A stretch of 14,980 nt of DNA from CAYSYY01 sp964576115 [NCBI: uncultured Gemmatimonadota bacterium] (GTDB lineage Bacteria > Blakebacterota > Blakebacteria > Blakebacterales): contig CAZNUA010000069.1 in assembly GCA_964576115.1 (NCBI GenBank), positions 1 through 14,980 on the forward strand, read 5' to 3'. Shown piece after piece: positions 1-12,810 of the stretch. Below the pieces are notes generated by a model, which had not been told where the DNA came from, made no database searches, and saw nothing but the letters and a program-made list of their open reading frames with translations. How positions within the stretch are numbered: the stretch's first letter is position 1; every line of letters begins with the position of its first letter. Position numbers and translations under genes: made by a program.

Positions 1-56
1 TCCGCGAGGGGGGCCACACGGTCGCCTCGGGGGTTGTGACCGAGATCATCGAGTAG
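1..56 (+). CDS. tuf: Elongation factor Tu, C-terminal end (partial, cut by window start)
   Basis: Bases 3-56 encode [17 protein letters not shown] followed by a TAG stop. This matches the extreme C-terminus of EF-Tu domain 3, whose usual form is REGGRTVGAGVV plus a few residues. EF-Tu is the GTPase that delivers aminoacyl-tRNA to the ribosome. Only 17 residues are visible, so the GTPase domain cannot be checked. The family normally has Arg where this protein has His (REGGHTV), and Gly-Ala where it has Ala-Ser, so this C-terminus is slightly unusual. rpmG follows after 16 bases, which suggests co-transcription. A second tuf begins at 14926 on the same strand. The call rests on the motif plus the classic tuf-rpmG-tRNA-secE-nusG order. 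Confidence 0.9.
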   Translation, partial: REGGHTVASGVVTEIIE

Positions 57-72
57 GCAAGGGGAGTCCGAG

Positions 73-222
73 ATGCGCGATCAGGTCATCCTCGCCTGCG
101 AGGAGTGCAAGCGCCGCAATTACACGACGACGAAAAACAAGCGGCTCCATCCCGATCGGATCGAGCAGAAGAAATACTGTCGTTTCTGCGGCCGGCACAC
201 CAATCACAAGGAGACCCGGTAG
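73..222 (+). CDS. rpmG: 50S ribosomal protein L33
   Basis: This 49-residue protein ([20 protein letters not shown]...) is the small basic large-subunit protein L33, located near the ribosomal E site. It carries two Cys pairs, C9/C12 and C36/C39, which make the zinc-ribbon (C+) form of L33; many bacteria also or instead have a Cys-free form. The length is normal for the family (about 49-55 residues). The start is set by GGGGAG at 61-66, six bases before the ATG. It lies between tuf and tRNA-Trp, as in many bacteria, and the 42 bases before the tRNA show no terminator, so a shared transcript is likely. It is too short to stand out among longer frames but is unambiguous by sequence. Confidence 0.96.
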   Translation: MRDQVILACEECKRRNYTTTKNKRLHPDRIEQKKYCRFCGRHTNHKETR

Positions 223-244
223 GTTTTCCCTTTCCGGTTCTAGC

Positions 245-260
245 CGCGGGGCTCACCGCG
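245..260 (+). other. Short GC hairpin just upstream of tRNA-Trp
   Basis: CGCGG (245-249) can pair with CCGCG (256-260) around a 6-base loop, ending four bases before the tRNA 5' end. There is no T-run after it, so it does not look like a terminator. It could be a leader stem left for removal by RNase P or another nuclease when the tRNA is cut from the polycistronic RNA. In GC-rich DNA a 5-bp stem can also occur by chance. Confidence 0.3.
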
Positions 261-264
261 CAAC

Positions 265-340
265 AGGCCTGTAGCTCAATTGGCAGAGCACCGGTCTCCA
301 AAACCGGCGGTTGGGGGTTCGAGTCCCTCCAGGCCTGCCA
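265..340 (+). tRNA. trpT: tRNA-Trp (anticodon CCA)
   Basis: A full cloverleaf folds. The acceptor stem AGGCCTG (265-271) pairs with CAGGCCT (330-336) in seven perfect pairs. The D stem is GCTC/GAGC (274-277, 286-289). The anticodon stem CCGGT/ACCGG (291-295, 303-307) holds the loop CTCCAAA with anticodon CCA at 298-300. There is a five-base variable loop (308-312). The T stem (313-317, 325-329) has one G-T pair and the loop TTCGAGT. The discriminator base is G337, as expected for tRNA-Trp, and the CCA end (338-340) is genome-encoded. The gene lies between rpmG and secE with no terminator on either side, a common bacterial location, so it is probably excised from the operon transcript. Confidence 0.98.
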
Positions 341-370
341 GGCAACCGAAACGAGAGGACGGGTAAAGGG

Positions 371-556
371 ATGTTCGACCGTACCCGTGAGTATCTCAAA
401 GACGTCCGGGCGGAGTTTGACAAAGTCACCTGGCCCACCTGGGACGAACTCAAGGGGCAGACCGGAGTCGTGCTGGTCGTCTCCCTGATTTTCGCTCTCT
501 TCATCTTCGGTGTGGACCAGATCCTGAACCAGCTGGTCAGGCTCGTGCTCCGGTAG
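371..556 (+). CDS. secE: Preprotein translocase subunit SecE
   Basis: This 61-residue inner-membrane protein is SecE, which clamps the SecY channel of the Sec translocon. A short cytoplasmic amphipathic region (about residues 1-29) contains the family signature EFDKVTWPTWDEL. One hydrophobic transmembrane helix follows (about residues 31-52, TGVVLVVSLIFALFIFGVDQ), then a short tail. This is the short single-span form found in most bacteria; E. coli SecE has three spans. The frame stays open upstream into the tRNA, so the start is placed at ATG 371, preceded by GAGAGGA (353-359) at a rather long spacing of 11 bases; MFDRTREYLKDV also matches the expected N-terminus. nusG follows after 25 bases. 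Confidence 0.96.
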   Translation: MFDRTREYLKDVRAEFDKVTWPTWDELKGQTGVVLVVSLIFALFIFGVDQILNQLVRLVLR

Positions 557-581
557 AGTGGGAAGCAGGATATCCGGACCC

Positions 582-1115
582 ATGGCGATGCATTGGTACG
601 TGGTCCACACTTACAGTGGACATGAGAAGAAAGCCAAGCTCCACCTCGAAAGTGCGGTGGAGAACGCCGGGATGACCGAGCTCTTCGGCCAGATTCTCAT
701 TCCCACTGAAGAGATCATCGAAATGAAGGAGGGGAAGCGGCGCAAGAAGACCCGCAAGTTCCTCCCCTCATACATCCTGGTCGAGATGGAGCTGACCCAG
801 GAAACGCAGCACCTCGTGACCAACACTCCGGGAGTGACGGCCTTTGTCGGAGCCGGCGGTCGCCCGCAACCCCTGAGTGAGTCCGAAGTACACCGCGTGC
901 TGGGTCAGGTCGATCGGAGCCGGGACAGGGAGAAGCTGGACGTTCCCTACCGCGAAGGCGAGGCCGTCAAGGTCGTCGACGGTCCCTTCAAGGATTTCAA
1001 CGGGGTCGTGCAGCAGGTCTTCCCGGACAAGAACAAGGTGCGTGTCATGGTCAGCATCTTCGGACGCTCGACACCGGTCGAACTCGATTTCCTCCAGGTC
1101 GAGGTGATCGACTGA
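582..1115 (+). CDS. nusG: Transcription termination/antitermination protein NusG
   Basis: This 177-residue NusG binds the beta' clamp helices of elongating RNA polymerase through its N-terminal NGN domain. In well-studied bacteria it contacts Rho or ribosomal S10 through its C-terminal KOW domain. The NGN domain is visible from WYVVHTYSGHEKK to roughly residue 110, including KFLPSYILVEME. The KOW domain starts near residue 122 (YREGEAVKVVDGPFKDFNG) and ends with the usual VELDFLQVE. The length is normal. The frame opens earlier at a GTG (558), but ATG 582 is preferred because MAMHWYVVHT fits family starts and AGCAGGA (564-570) lies 11 bases upstream. ATG 588 is a possible alternative. It sits directly after secE, its usual partner. 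Confidence 0.96.
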   Translation: MAMHWYVVHTYSGHEKKAKLHLESAVENAGMTELFGQILIPTEEIIEMKEGKRRKKTRKFLPSYILVEMELTQETQHLVTNTPGVTAFVGAGGRPQPLSESEVHRVLGQVDRSRDREKLDVPYREGEAVKVVDGPFKDFNGVVQQVFPDKNKVRVMVSIFGRSTPVELDFLQVEVID

Positions 1116-1177
1116 TTCGACGTCGTCGACCGGATGTACGGCGCGCCCAGGAGACGGTGCAGTAAGGGGCAGATACC

Positions 1178-1753
1178 GTGGCGAAGAAAGTCATCCAGAA
1201 GATCAAGCTGCAGATCCCCGGCGGGCAGGCCACGCCCGCTCCGCCGGTGGGTACGGCGCTCGGTCCGGCGCAGATCAACATCATGGAGTTCTGCAAGGCC
1301 TTCAACGAGCGTACGCAGAAGGAGCACGGCACGATCATCCCGGTCGTGATCACGGTGTACCAGGACCGTAGCTTCTCCTTCATCACCAAGACGCCGCCGG
1401 CAGCGGTGCTGATCAAGAAGGCCCTGCGGCTCGAGAGCGGCTCGGGGGAACCGAACCGGCTCAAGGTCGGCAAGATCAGCGAACGCGACATCGAGGAAAT
1501 CGCGCAGCTCAAGATGCCCGACCTGAATACCGACGACATGGAAGCAGCCAAGTCGATGATCCGGGGCGCCGCCCGGAGCATGGGCGTGCTGGTCGAGGGC
1601 GAAGCCGGCGAAGTGGCCTCGGCCGAAGAGATTGCCGCTTCACGGGCAGCGGCGCAAGCCGAAGCGGCTGCGGCTGCGGCTCCGGTTGCGGTCGAGGGTG
1701 AAGAGGCCGGCGAGCCGGCCGAAGCTGAAGTGCCTGCCGGAGGTGATGAGTGA
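1178..1753 (+). CDS. rplK: 50S ribosomal protein L11 with acidic/alanine-rich C-terminal tail
   Basis: L11 binds 23S rRNA at the GTPase-associated centre. There it contacts elongation factors and, in other bacteria, RelA and thiopeptide antibiotics. The first 140 residues are a full canonical L11. The N-terminal domain carries the proline-rich loop [16 protein letters not shown] (residues 19-34), and the RNA-binding C-terminal domain ends in [15 protein letters not shown]. The family usually stops about here (141-145 residues). This protein continues for 51 residues (141-191) with 20 Ala, 13 Asp/Glu and a single Arg, probably disordered or partly helical. The start is GTG 1178 with AAGGGG (1164-1169) eight bases upstream, giving [16 protein letters not shown]. 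The stop TGA overlaps the rplA ATG by one base (TGATG), so translation is probably coupled. Confidence 0.97.
   Translation: MAKKVIQKIKLQIPGGQATPAPPVGTALGPAQINIMEFCKAFNERTQKEHGTIIPVVITVYQDRSFSFITKTPPAAVLIKKALRLESGSGEPNRLKVGKISERDIEEIAQLKMPDLNTDDMEAAKSMIRGAARSMGVLVEGEAGEVASAEEIAASRAAAQAEAAAAAAPVAVEGEEAGEPAEAEVPAGGDE
1664..1681 (+). repeat. Three tandem copies of GCGGCT in the rplK tail
   Basis: GCGGCT is repeated exactly three times at 1664-1669, 1670-1675 and 1676-1681, followed by degenerate copies (CCGGTT, GCGGTC). It is in frame and encodes part of the alanine run (residues 163-168) of the L11 tail. Copy-number change by slippage would alter tail length by two residues per unit without a frameshift. 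Confidence 0.75.
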
Positions 1754-2460
1754 TGGGCGCCAGGGTATCGAAGCGTTACAGTGCCGCCAGCGCGCTCCTC
1801 GAACCGGGGCAGGAGTACGGACTCGAGGAGGCGATTGAAAAAATCCGCTCTTTCCCGGCCGCGAAATTCGATGAAACGGTCGAGATTGCAGTCCGATTGA
1901 GCGTCGATCCCCGGCACGCCGACCAGGTGGTGCGCGGCACGGTCGTCCTGCCGCACGGGTTGGGCAAGTCGCTGAGTGTGGCCGTCATCGCCCGGGGGCC
2001 GAAGGCCACCGAGGCCGAAGAGGCGGGTGCCGACGAGGTCGGAGCCGAGGAACTGGTCGAGAAGATCGAAGGGGGCTGGTTCGAGTTCGACATCTGCATC
2101 ACCACCCCCGACATGATGGGCCTGGTTGGCAAGCTGGGACGGGTGCTGGGACCGCGGGGTCTGATGCCCAATCCGAAGTCGGGCACGGTGACGATGGATG
2201 TCGCCCGTGCGGTCAACGAGGCCAAGGCCGGCAAGATCGAGTTCCGGGTCGACAAGGCGGGCATCATCCACGCTCCGCTGGGTAAGAAGAGCTTCTCGTC
2301 CCAGGCCCTGACCGACAACGCCCTGGCTTTCTACCGCGCTATCGTTCAGGCCCGGCCGGCCGCGGCCAAGGGGCAGTACATCAGGAGCCTGACCCTGTCG
2401 ACGACGATGGGACCGGGCATCAGGCTCGACCGCGCCGCCGTGCAGGCTCTGATCGTCTGA
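1753..2460 (+). CDS. rplA: 50S ribosomal protein L1
   Basis: This 235-residue L1 binds the mobile L1 stalk of 23S rRNA, which helps move deacylated tRNA out of the E site. In many bacteria L1 also represses its own rplK-rplA mRNA. The length matches the family (E. coli has 234). The hallmark motif runs from about residue 117, [20 protein letters not shown], followed by [11 protein letters not shown]. The C-terminal half of the RNA-binding domain contains [19 protein letters not shown] and the end [18 protein letters not shown] 1753 is chosen over GTG 1750 because GGAGGTGA (1739-1746), inside the end of rplK, is six bases upstream. The start overlaps the rplK stop by one base. rplJ follows after 23 bases. 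Confidence 0.97.
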   Translation: MGARVSKRYSAASALLEPGQEYGLEEAIEKIRSFPAAKFDETVEIAVRLSVDPRHADQVVRGTVVLPHGLGKSLSVAVIARGPKATEAEEAGADEVGAEELVEKIEGGWFEFDICITTPDMMGLVGKLGRVLGPRGLMPNPKSGTVTMDVARAVNEAKAGKIEFRVDKAGIIHAPLGKKSFSSQALTDNALAFYRAIVQARPAAAKGQYIRSLTLSTTMGPGIRLDRAAVQALIV

Positions 2461-2483
2461 GAATGAGTGGAGAGACGACGACC

Positions 2484-3224
2484 ATGAACGTCACCGATAC
2501 CGAACTGAGCCACGCCGAAGTCCTGGCCGGTATGGAGCGTGAGCCGCGGCCCGAGAAAGTCGCCGAGGTCGAACGGCTCGAGGCCATCCTGCGCGACTCC
2601 GCCGCTGTTTACCTGACCGATTACCGCGGCATCAACGTCGAGATGATGAACAATCTACGGCGACGTTTCCGCGATGCCGGGGTGCAGTTAACGATCGTGA
2701 AGAACTCCCTGCTCAAGCGGGCCGCCGGCAGTGCTGATCTGCCCGACTGGATCGCCGATATGGAGGGGCCCACCGCTCTGGCGATCGGCGTCGAGGATCC
2801 GGTTGCACCGGCCCGGGTCATCAAGGAATTCCAGGATGAGTTCCGGCGTCAGGCCGATTTCCTGGTCTTCAAGGCCGGCCTGCTGCGGGGCGAGGCGATC
2901 GAAGCCGGGACCTTCCTGAAACTGGCCACGTTGCCCGGCCGGGACGAACTCGTGGCCCAACTGCTCTACCTGCTCACCTGGCCTATGCGGGGACTGGTGA
3001 CGGTCCTCTCCGGGGTGCCGCGCAGCCTCGTCTATGCCCTGGAAGATCTACGCGCTAAACGGGCCGAAGCCGAACCGGCTGACGCTGAAGAGGAAGCGGC
3101 CACCGATGAAGAGGCGGCCGACGACGGTACGGCAGAGGACACGACCGAGGTCGCGGCAGCGGCCGAGGATACCGATGACGAAGCTCAAGCAGAACAAGCC
3201 GCTGACGAAGAAAAGTCCGAGTAA
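2484..3224 (+). CDS. rplJ: 50S ribosomal protein L10 with long acidic C-terminal tail
   Basis: L10 anchors the L7/L12 dimers to the ribosome at the base of the stalk, next to L11. The core is clear: RPEKVAEVERLEAIL (about residues 22-36), VYLTDYRGINVEMMNNLRRR, LTIVKNSLLKRAA, EGPTALAIG and LATLPGRDELVAQLL. It ends in the L7/L12-binding helix region GLVTVLSGVPRSLVYALEDL (residues 170-189). A normal L10 stops near here (about 165-180 residues). This one adds roughly 53 residues (194-246) containing 24 Asp/Glu and one Lys. The start is uncertain. ATG 2484 has GGAGAG (2469-2474) nine bases upstream and is preferred. ATG 2463 has no SD. ATG 2532 would give a more typical N-terminus but lacks a clear SD. 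The chosen start adds about 16 residues before the conserved region. Confidence 0.95.
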   Translation: MNVTDTELSHAEVLAGMEREPRPEKVAEVERLEAILRDSAAVYLTDYRGINVEMMNNLRRRFRDAGVQLTIVKNSLLKRAAGSADLPDWIADMEGPTALAIGVEDPVAPARVIKEFQDEFRRQADFLVFKAGLLRGEAIEAGTFLKLATLPGRDELVAQLLYLLTWPMRGLVTVLSGVPRSLVYALEDLRAKRAEAEPADAEEEAATDEEAADDGTAEDTTEVAAAAEDTDDEAQAEQAADEEKSE

Positions 3225-3250
3225 ACGTTCACCATTCAGCAACTGAGTAC

Positions 3251-3268
3251 CCCTCCCGTTGAGGAGGG
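3251..3268 (+). promoter_or_regulatory. Hairpin in the rplJ-rplL spacer, ahead of the rplL ribosome binding site
   Basis: CCCTCC (3251-3256) pairs perfectly with GGAGGG (3263-3268) around a 6-base loop. The stem ends six bases before the rplL SD AAGGAG (3275-3280). It has no U-tract and so is not a classical terminator. It sequesters an SD-like GGAGGG that lies too far upstream to serve the rplL ATG. It may keep this decoy closed or protect the strongly translated rplL segment, whose product is needed in several copies per ribosome. The function is inferred; only the complementarity is observed. Confidence 0.4.
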
Positions 3269-3285
3269 CGAAGCAAGGAGTAACC

Positions 3286-3669
3286 ATGGCTGACAAGCTG
3301 GCAGGCATCGTCGAGTCGATAGAAGAGCTGACGGTGATGGAACTGGCGGATCTGGTTTCCACCCTCGAAGAGAAGTTCGGTGTTTCCGCCCAGGCTCCCG
3401 TGGCCGTCGCGGCCGCCGGCGCAGCCGCTGCACCGGGCGCTGCCGCCGAGGAAGAGCAAACCGAGTTCGACGCCATCCTCGCGGATATCGGGGCCAACAA
3501 GATCCAGGTCATCAAGGTGGTCCGGGCCATCACGAGTCTGGGCCTGAAAGAGGCCAAGGATCTGGTCGACGGAGCTCCCAATCCGATCAAGGAAGCTATC
3601 CCGAAGGAAGAGGCTGAAGAGATCAAGAAGCAGATCGAAGAGGTCGGCGGCAAAGTCGACATCAAGTAG
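3286..3669 (+). CDS. rplL: 50S ribosomal protein L7/L12
   Basis: This 127-residue protein is L7/L12, the multicopy stalk protein that recruits translational GTPases. The N-terminal dimerisation and L10-binding domain covers about residues 1-33 ([20 protein letters not shown]). A flexible Ala/Gly/Pro hinge covers about 37-54. The compact factor-binding C-terminal domain runs from about 58 to 127 and contains the signature [20 protein letters not shown] and KDLVDGAP. The length is typical. The frame opens upstream at 3259, but ATG 3286 has a strong AAGGAG five bases away and gives the expected N-terminus. It follows rplJ after 61 bases and precedes a 109-base spacer with a strong inverted repeat before rpoB. 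Confidence 0.98.
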   Translation: MADKLAGIVESIEELTVMELADLVSTLEEKFGVSAQAPVAVAAAGAAAAPGAAAEEEQTEFDAILADIGANKIQVIKVVRAITSLGLKEAKDLVDGAPNPIKEAIPKEEAEEIKKQIEEVGGKVDIK

Positions 3670-3697
3670 CCTGTCGCCACGTGCTCGCCTTCGGTCC

Positions 3698-3749
3698 GAA
3701 CAGCACTTCTGCGCCCCCCATCCGGGAGGATGATCGGGAAGTGCTGTTC
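3698..3749 (+). promoter_or_regulatory. 12-bp perfect inverted repeat between rplL and rpoB
   Basis: GAACAGCACTTC (3698-3709) and GAAGTGCTGTTC (3738-3749) are exact reverse complements separated by 28 bases. Inside the loop, ATCC (3720-3723) and GGAT (3728-3731) can form a smaller stem closed by GGGA, a GNRA-type tetraloop. No T-run follows (CTGTCTCTGTG), so this is not a canonical intrinsic terminator. In E. coli the rplL-rpoB spacer holds a partial attenuator and an RNase III processing site that set the lower expression of rpoBC relative to rplJL. This element is in the same place and could act similarly. The structure is seen; the function is inferred. The rpoB SD (3764-3769) follows after 14 bases. 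Confidence 0.7.
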
Positions 3750-3778
3750 CTGTCTCTGTGATGAAGGAGTGATGTCTC

Positions 3779-11689
<7,911 letters not shown>

Positions 11690-11709
11690 AATCCTACGCG
11701 ATTCGGGCA

Positions 11710-11737
11710 TTGACACCGGATTGCATAGACCTAAGTT
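11710..11737 (+). promoter_or_regulatory. Candidate sigma70-type promoter for rpsL-rpsG-fusA-tuf
   Basis: A perfect -35 hexamer TTGACA (11710-11715) lies in the only sizeable spacer between rpoC and rpsL. The best -10 candidate is TAAGTT (11732-11737) at 16-base spacing, which keeps the three most conserved positions (TA...T). Transcription would start near 11744, just before the leader hairpin. The spacer is visibly more AT-rich than the coding sequence around it. No other spacer in the window shows a comparable -35. The -10 match is weak, so this is a candidate only; the str genes may also be read through from rpoC. Confidence 0.5.
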
Positions 11738-11745
11738 GCTAGTCT

Positions 11746-11761
11746 GTCCCGATAACGGGAC
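11746..11761 (+). promoter_or_regulatory. Perfect leader hairpin upstream of rpsL
   Basis: GTCCCG (11746-11751) and CGGGAC (11756-11761) form a perfect 6-bp stem with the tetraloop ATAA. It lies just downstream of the candidate promoter and ends 23 bases before the rpsL TTG start. It would sit at the very 5' end of an mRNA started near 11744, where such stems often stabilise transcripts. No U-tract follows, so it is not a terminator of rpoC. It could also be an operator-like palindrome or a ribosomal-protein binding site; no evidence here distinguishes these. Confidence 0.5.
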
Positions 11762-11784
11762 CGAAGAGGATGGGAGCAGTTGAT

Positions 11785-12156
11785 TTGCCCACCGTGAACC
11801 AGCTGGTCCGGAAGGGCCGGAAGAAGGTGAAGAAGAAGGGCACGGCGCCCGCCCTGCAGAGCAGCCCGCAGAAGCGGGGGGTCTGCACGCGCGTGTATAC
11901 GACCACGCCCAAGAAGCCCAATTCCGCTCTCCGCAAGGTGGCGCGTGTCCGCCTCACCAACCGGATCGAGGTAACCGCCTACATCCCCGGTGAGGGACAC
12001 AATCTTCAGGAGCACTCGATTGTGCTGATCCGCGGCGGGCGGGTCAAAGACCTGCCCGGTGTCCGCTATCACATCATCAGAGGTACCCTGGATGCGAGCG
12101 GAGTCGAGGATCGGACCCAGCGGCGCTCGAAGTACGGCACCAAGCGGCCCAGGTAA
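11785..12156 (+). CDS. rpsL: 30S ribosomal protein S12 (TTG start)
   Basis: S12 sits at the decoding centre and helps control tRNA selection accuracy. The 123-residue product is collinear with E. coli S12: [30 protein letters not shown] and [14 protein letters not shown]. Residues K43 and K88, where streptomycin-resistance changes occur in other bacteria, are the wild-type Lys, and D89 (the RimO methylthiolation site in E. coli) is present. The start is chosen as TTG 11785 because it gives [12 protein letters not shown], the family N-terminus, with GGGAG (11772-11776) eight bases upstream. ATG 11770 is in frame but would add five non-conserved residues and has poor SD spacing. The rpsG SD begins inside the rpsL TAA stop. 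Confidence 0.97.
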   Translation: MPTVNQLVRKGRKKVKKKGTAPALQSSPQKRGVCTRVYTTTPKKPNSALRKVARVRLTNRIEVTAYIPGEGHNLQEHSIVLIRGGRVKDLPGVRYHIIRGTLDASGVEDRTQRRSKYGTKRPR

Positions 12157-12165
12157 GGGGACTGA

Positions 12166-12636
12166 ATGCCTCGTCGTAAACGAGCAGAACGCAGAGAACA
12201 GGCACCCGACCCGGTCTTCGGATCGGTCATGGTGACCCGTTTCATCAATAACCTGATGCGTCGGGGGAAGAAATCGCTCGCCGAGCGGATCTTCTATGAG
12301 GCTATCGAGCGCATCGACAACGTGACCGGGGGCGAAGGTCTGGCCACATTCGAGAAAGCAGTGAACAACTCCAAGCCCCAGGTTGAGGTGAAGTCAAGGC
12401 GGGTTGGTGGTGCCACCTACCAGGTGCCGGTGGAGATTTCGCGCAATCGCTCCACCGCCCTGGCTATCAGGTGGCTGATCACCAACTCAAAGGAACGGCC
12501 TGAGCGAACGATGGCGCAACGGTTGGCCGCCGAATTCCTCGCCGCCTCGCGCGGCGAAGGTGCGACCGTCAAGAAGAAGGATGATACCCACCGGATGGCC
12601 GAGGCCAACAGGGCCTTCGCCCATTACCGCTGGTAG
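12166..12636 (+). CDS. rpsG: 30S ribosomal protein S7
   Basis: This 156-residue S7 nucleates assembly of the 30S head by binding the 3' major domain of 16S rRNA, and it contacts E-site tRNA. Family features seen include an N-terminal basic segment MPRRKRAERR, VTRFINNLMRRGKKSLAERI, KPQVEVKSRRVGGATYQVP and the C-terminal KKDDTHRMAEANRAFAHYRW. The length equals the usual 156. ATG 12166 has AAGGGG (12155-12160) five bases upstream, overlapping the rpsL stop, so the two genes are coupled. In E. coli S7 represses its operon by binding the rpsL-rpsG spacer. Here that spacer is only nine bases, which leaves little room for such a site, whereas the rpsG-fusA spacer is long and structured. Confidence 0.98.
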   Translation: MPRRKRAERREQAPDPVFGSVMVTRFINNLMRRGKKSLAERIFYEAIERIDNVTGGEGLATFEKAVNNSKPQVEVKSRRVGGATYQVPVEISRNRSTALAIRWLITNSKERPERTMAQRLAAEFLAASRGEGATVKKKDDTHRMAEANRAFAHYRW

Positions 12637-12705
12637 ACAGCCTCCTTCCGCCGCTCAGTCTGTTCCATCCTGCCGCCTGCTCACACTTCGCCACCAGATG
12701 AGTCG

Positions 12706-12736
12706 GGAGTCCGCCGGTATGGTGCCGGTGGACTCC
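12706..12736 (+). promoter_or_regulatory. 12-bp hairpin in the rpsG-fusA spacer
   Basis: GGAGTCCGCCGG (12706-12717) pairs with CCGGTGGACTCC (12725-12736) over all 12 positions, with one G-U pair, around a 7-base loop. This is the strongest structure in the 174-base spacer 12637-12810. The first part of that spacer (12637-12700) shows no recognisable promoter or gene. No T-run follows the stem, so it is not a classical terminator. Possible roles are mRNA processing or stability between rpsG and fusA, or a protein-binding site. The pairing is observed; the role is unknown. Confidence 0.6.
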
Positions 12737-12739
12737 GGA

Positions 12740-12760
12740 GCAACCGGTTCACCGGATTGC
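12740..12760 (+). promoter_or_regulatory. Second hairpin in the rpsG-fusA spacer
   Basis: GCAA+CCGG (12740-12747) pairs with CCGG+TTGC (12752-12755 and 12757-12760) around the loop TTCA, leaving a single bulged A at 12756. It starts three bases after the preceding 12-bp hairpin. Two weaker stems follow: CCCC/GGGG within 12760-12771, which shares one base with this hairpin, and GGCG/CGCC within 12785-12796. They lead up to the fusA SD, so the whole fusA leader is potentially folded. GC-rich sequence makes some of this expected by chance. Confidence 0.45.
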
Positions 12761-12810
12761 CCCCGAGGGGGGTGTCTGTCAAGAGGCGCACGCGCCGAGA
12801 GGGAATAGCA

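Noticed and set aside
3063-3221. L10 tail as an archaeal/eukaryotic P0-like factor-binding tail
   Set aside because: The acidic bias is similar, but the hydrophobic end motif of P-proteins (such as GFGLFD) is absent.
3698-3749. Inverted repeat as an intrinsic terminator, an IS end or an integration site
   Set aside because: There is no T-run, transposase, target duplication or foreign gene nearby, and the spacer sits within a conserved operon.
11770-11784. ATG 11770 as the S12 start
   Set aside because: It adds five residues absent from the family, and the SD GGGAG would lie within its own coding sequence. TTG 11785 fits MPTVNQLV.
12757-12810. N-terminal extension of EF-G starting at TTG 12757
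   Set aside because: The added residues are not EF-G-like, and GTG 12811 has a well-spaced SD and the canonical N-terminus.
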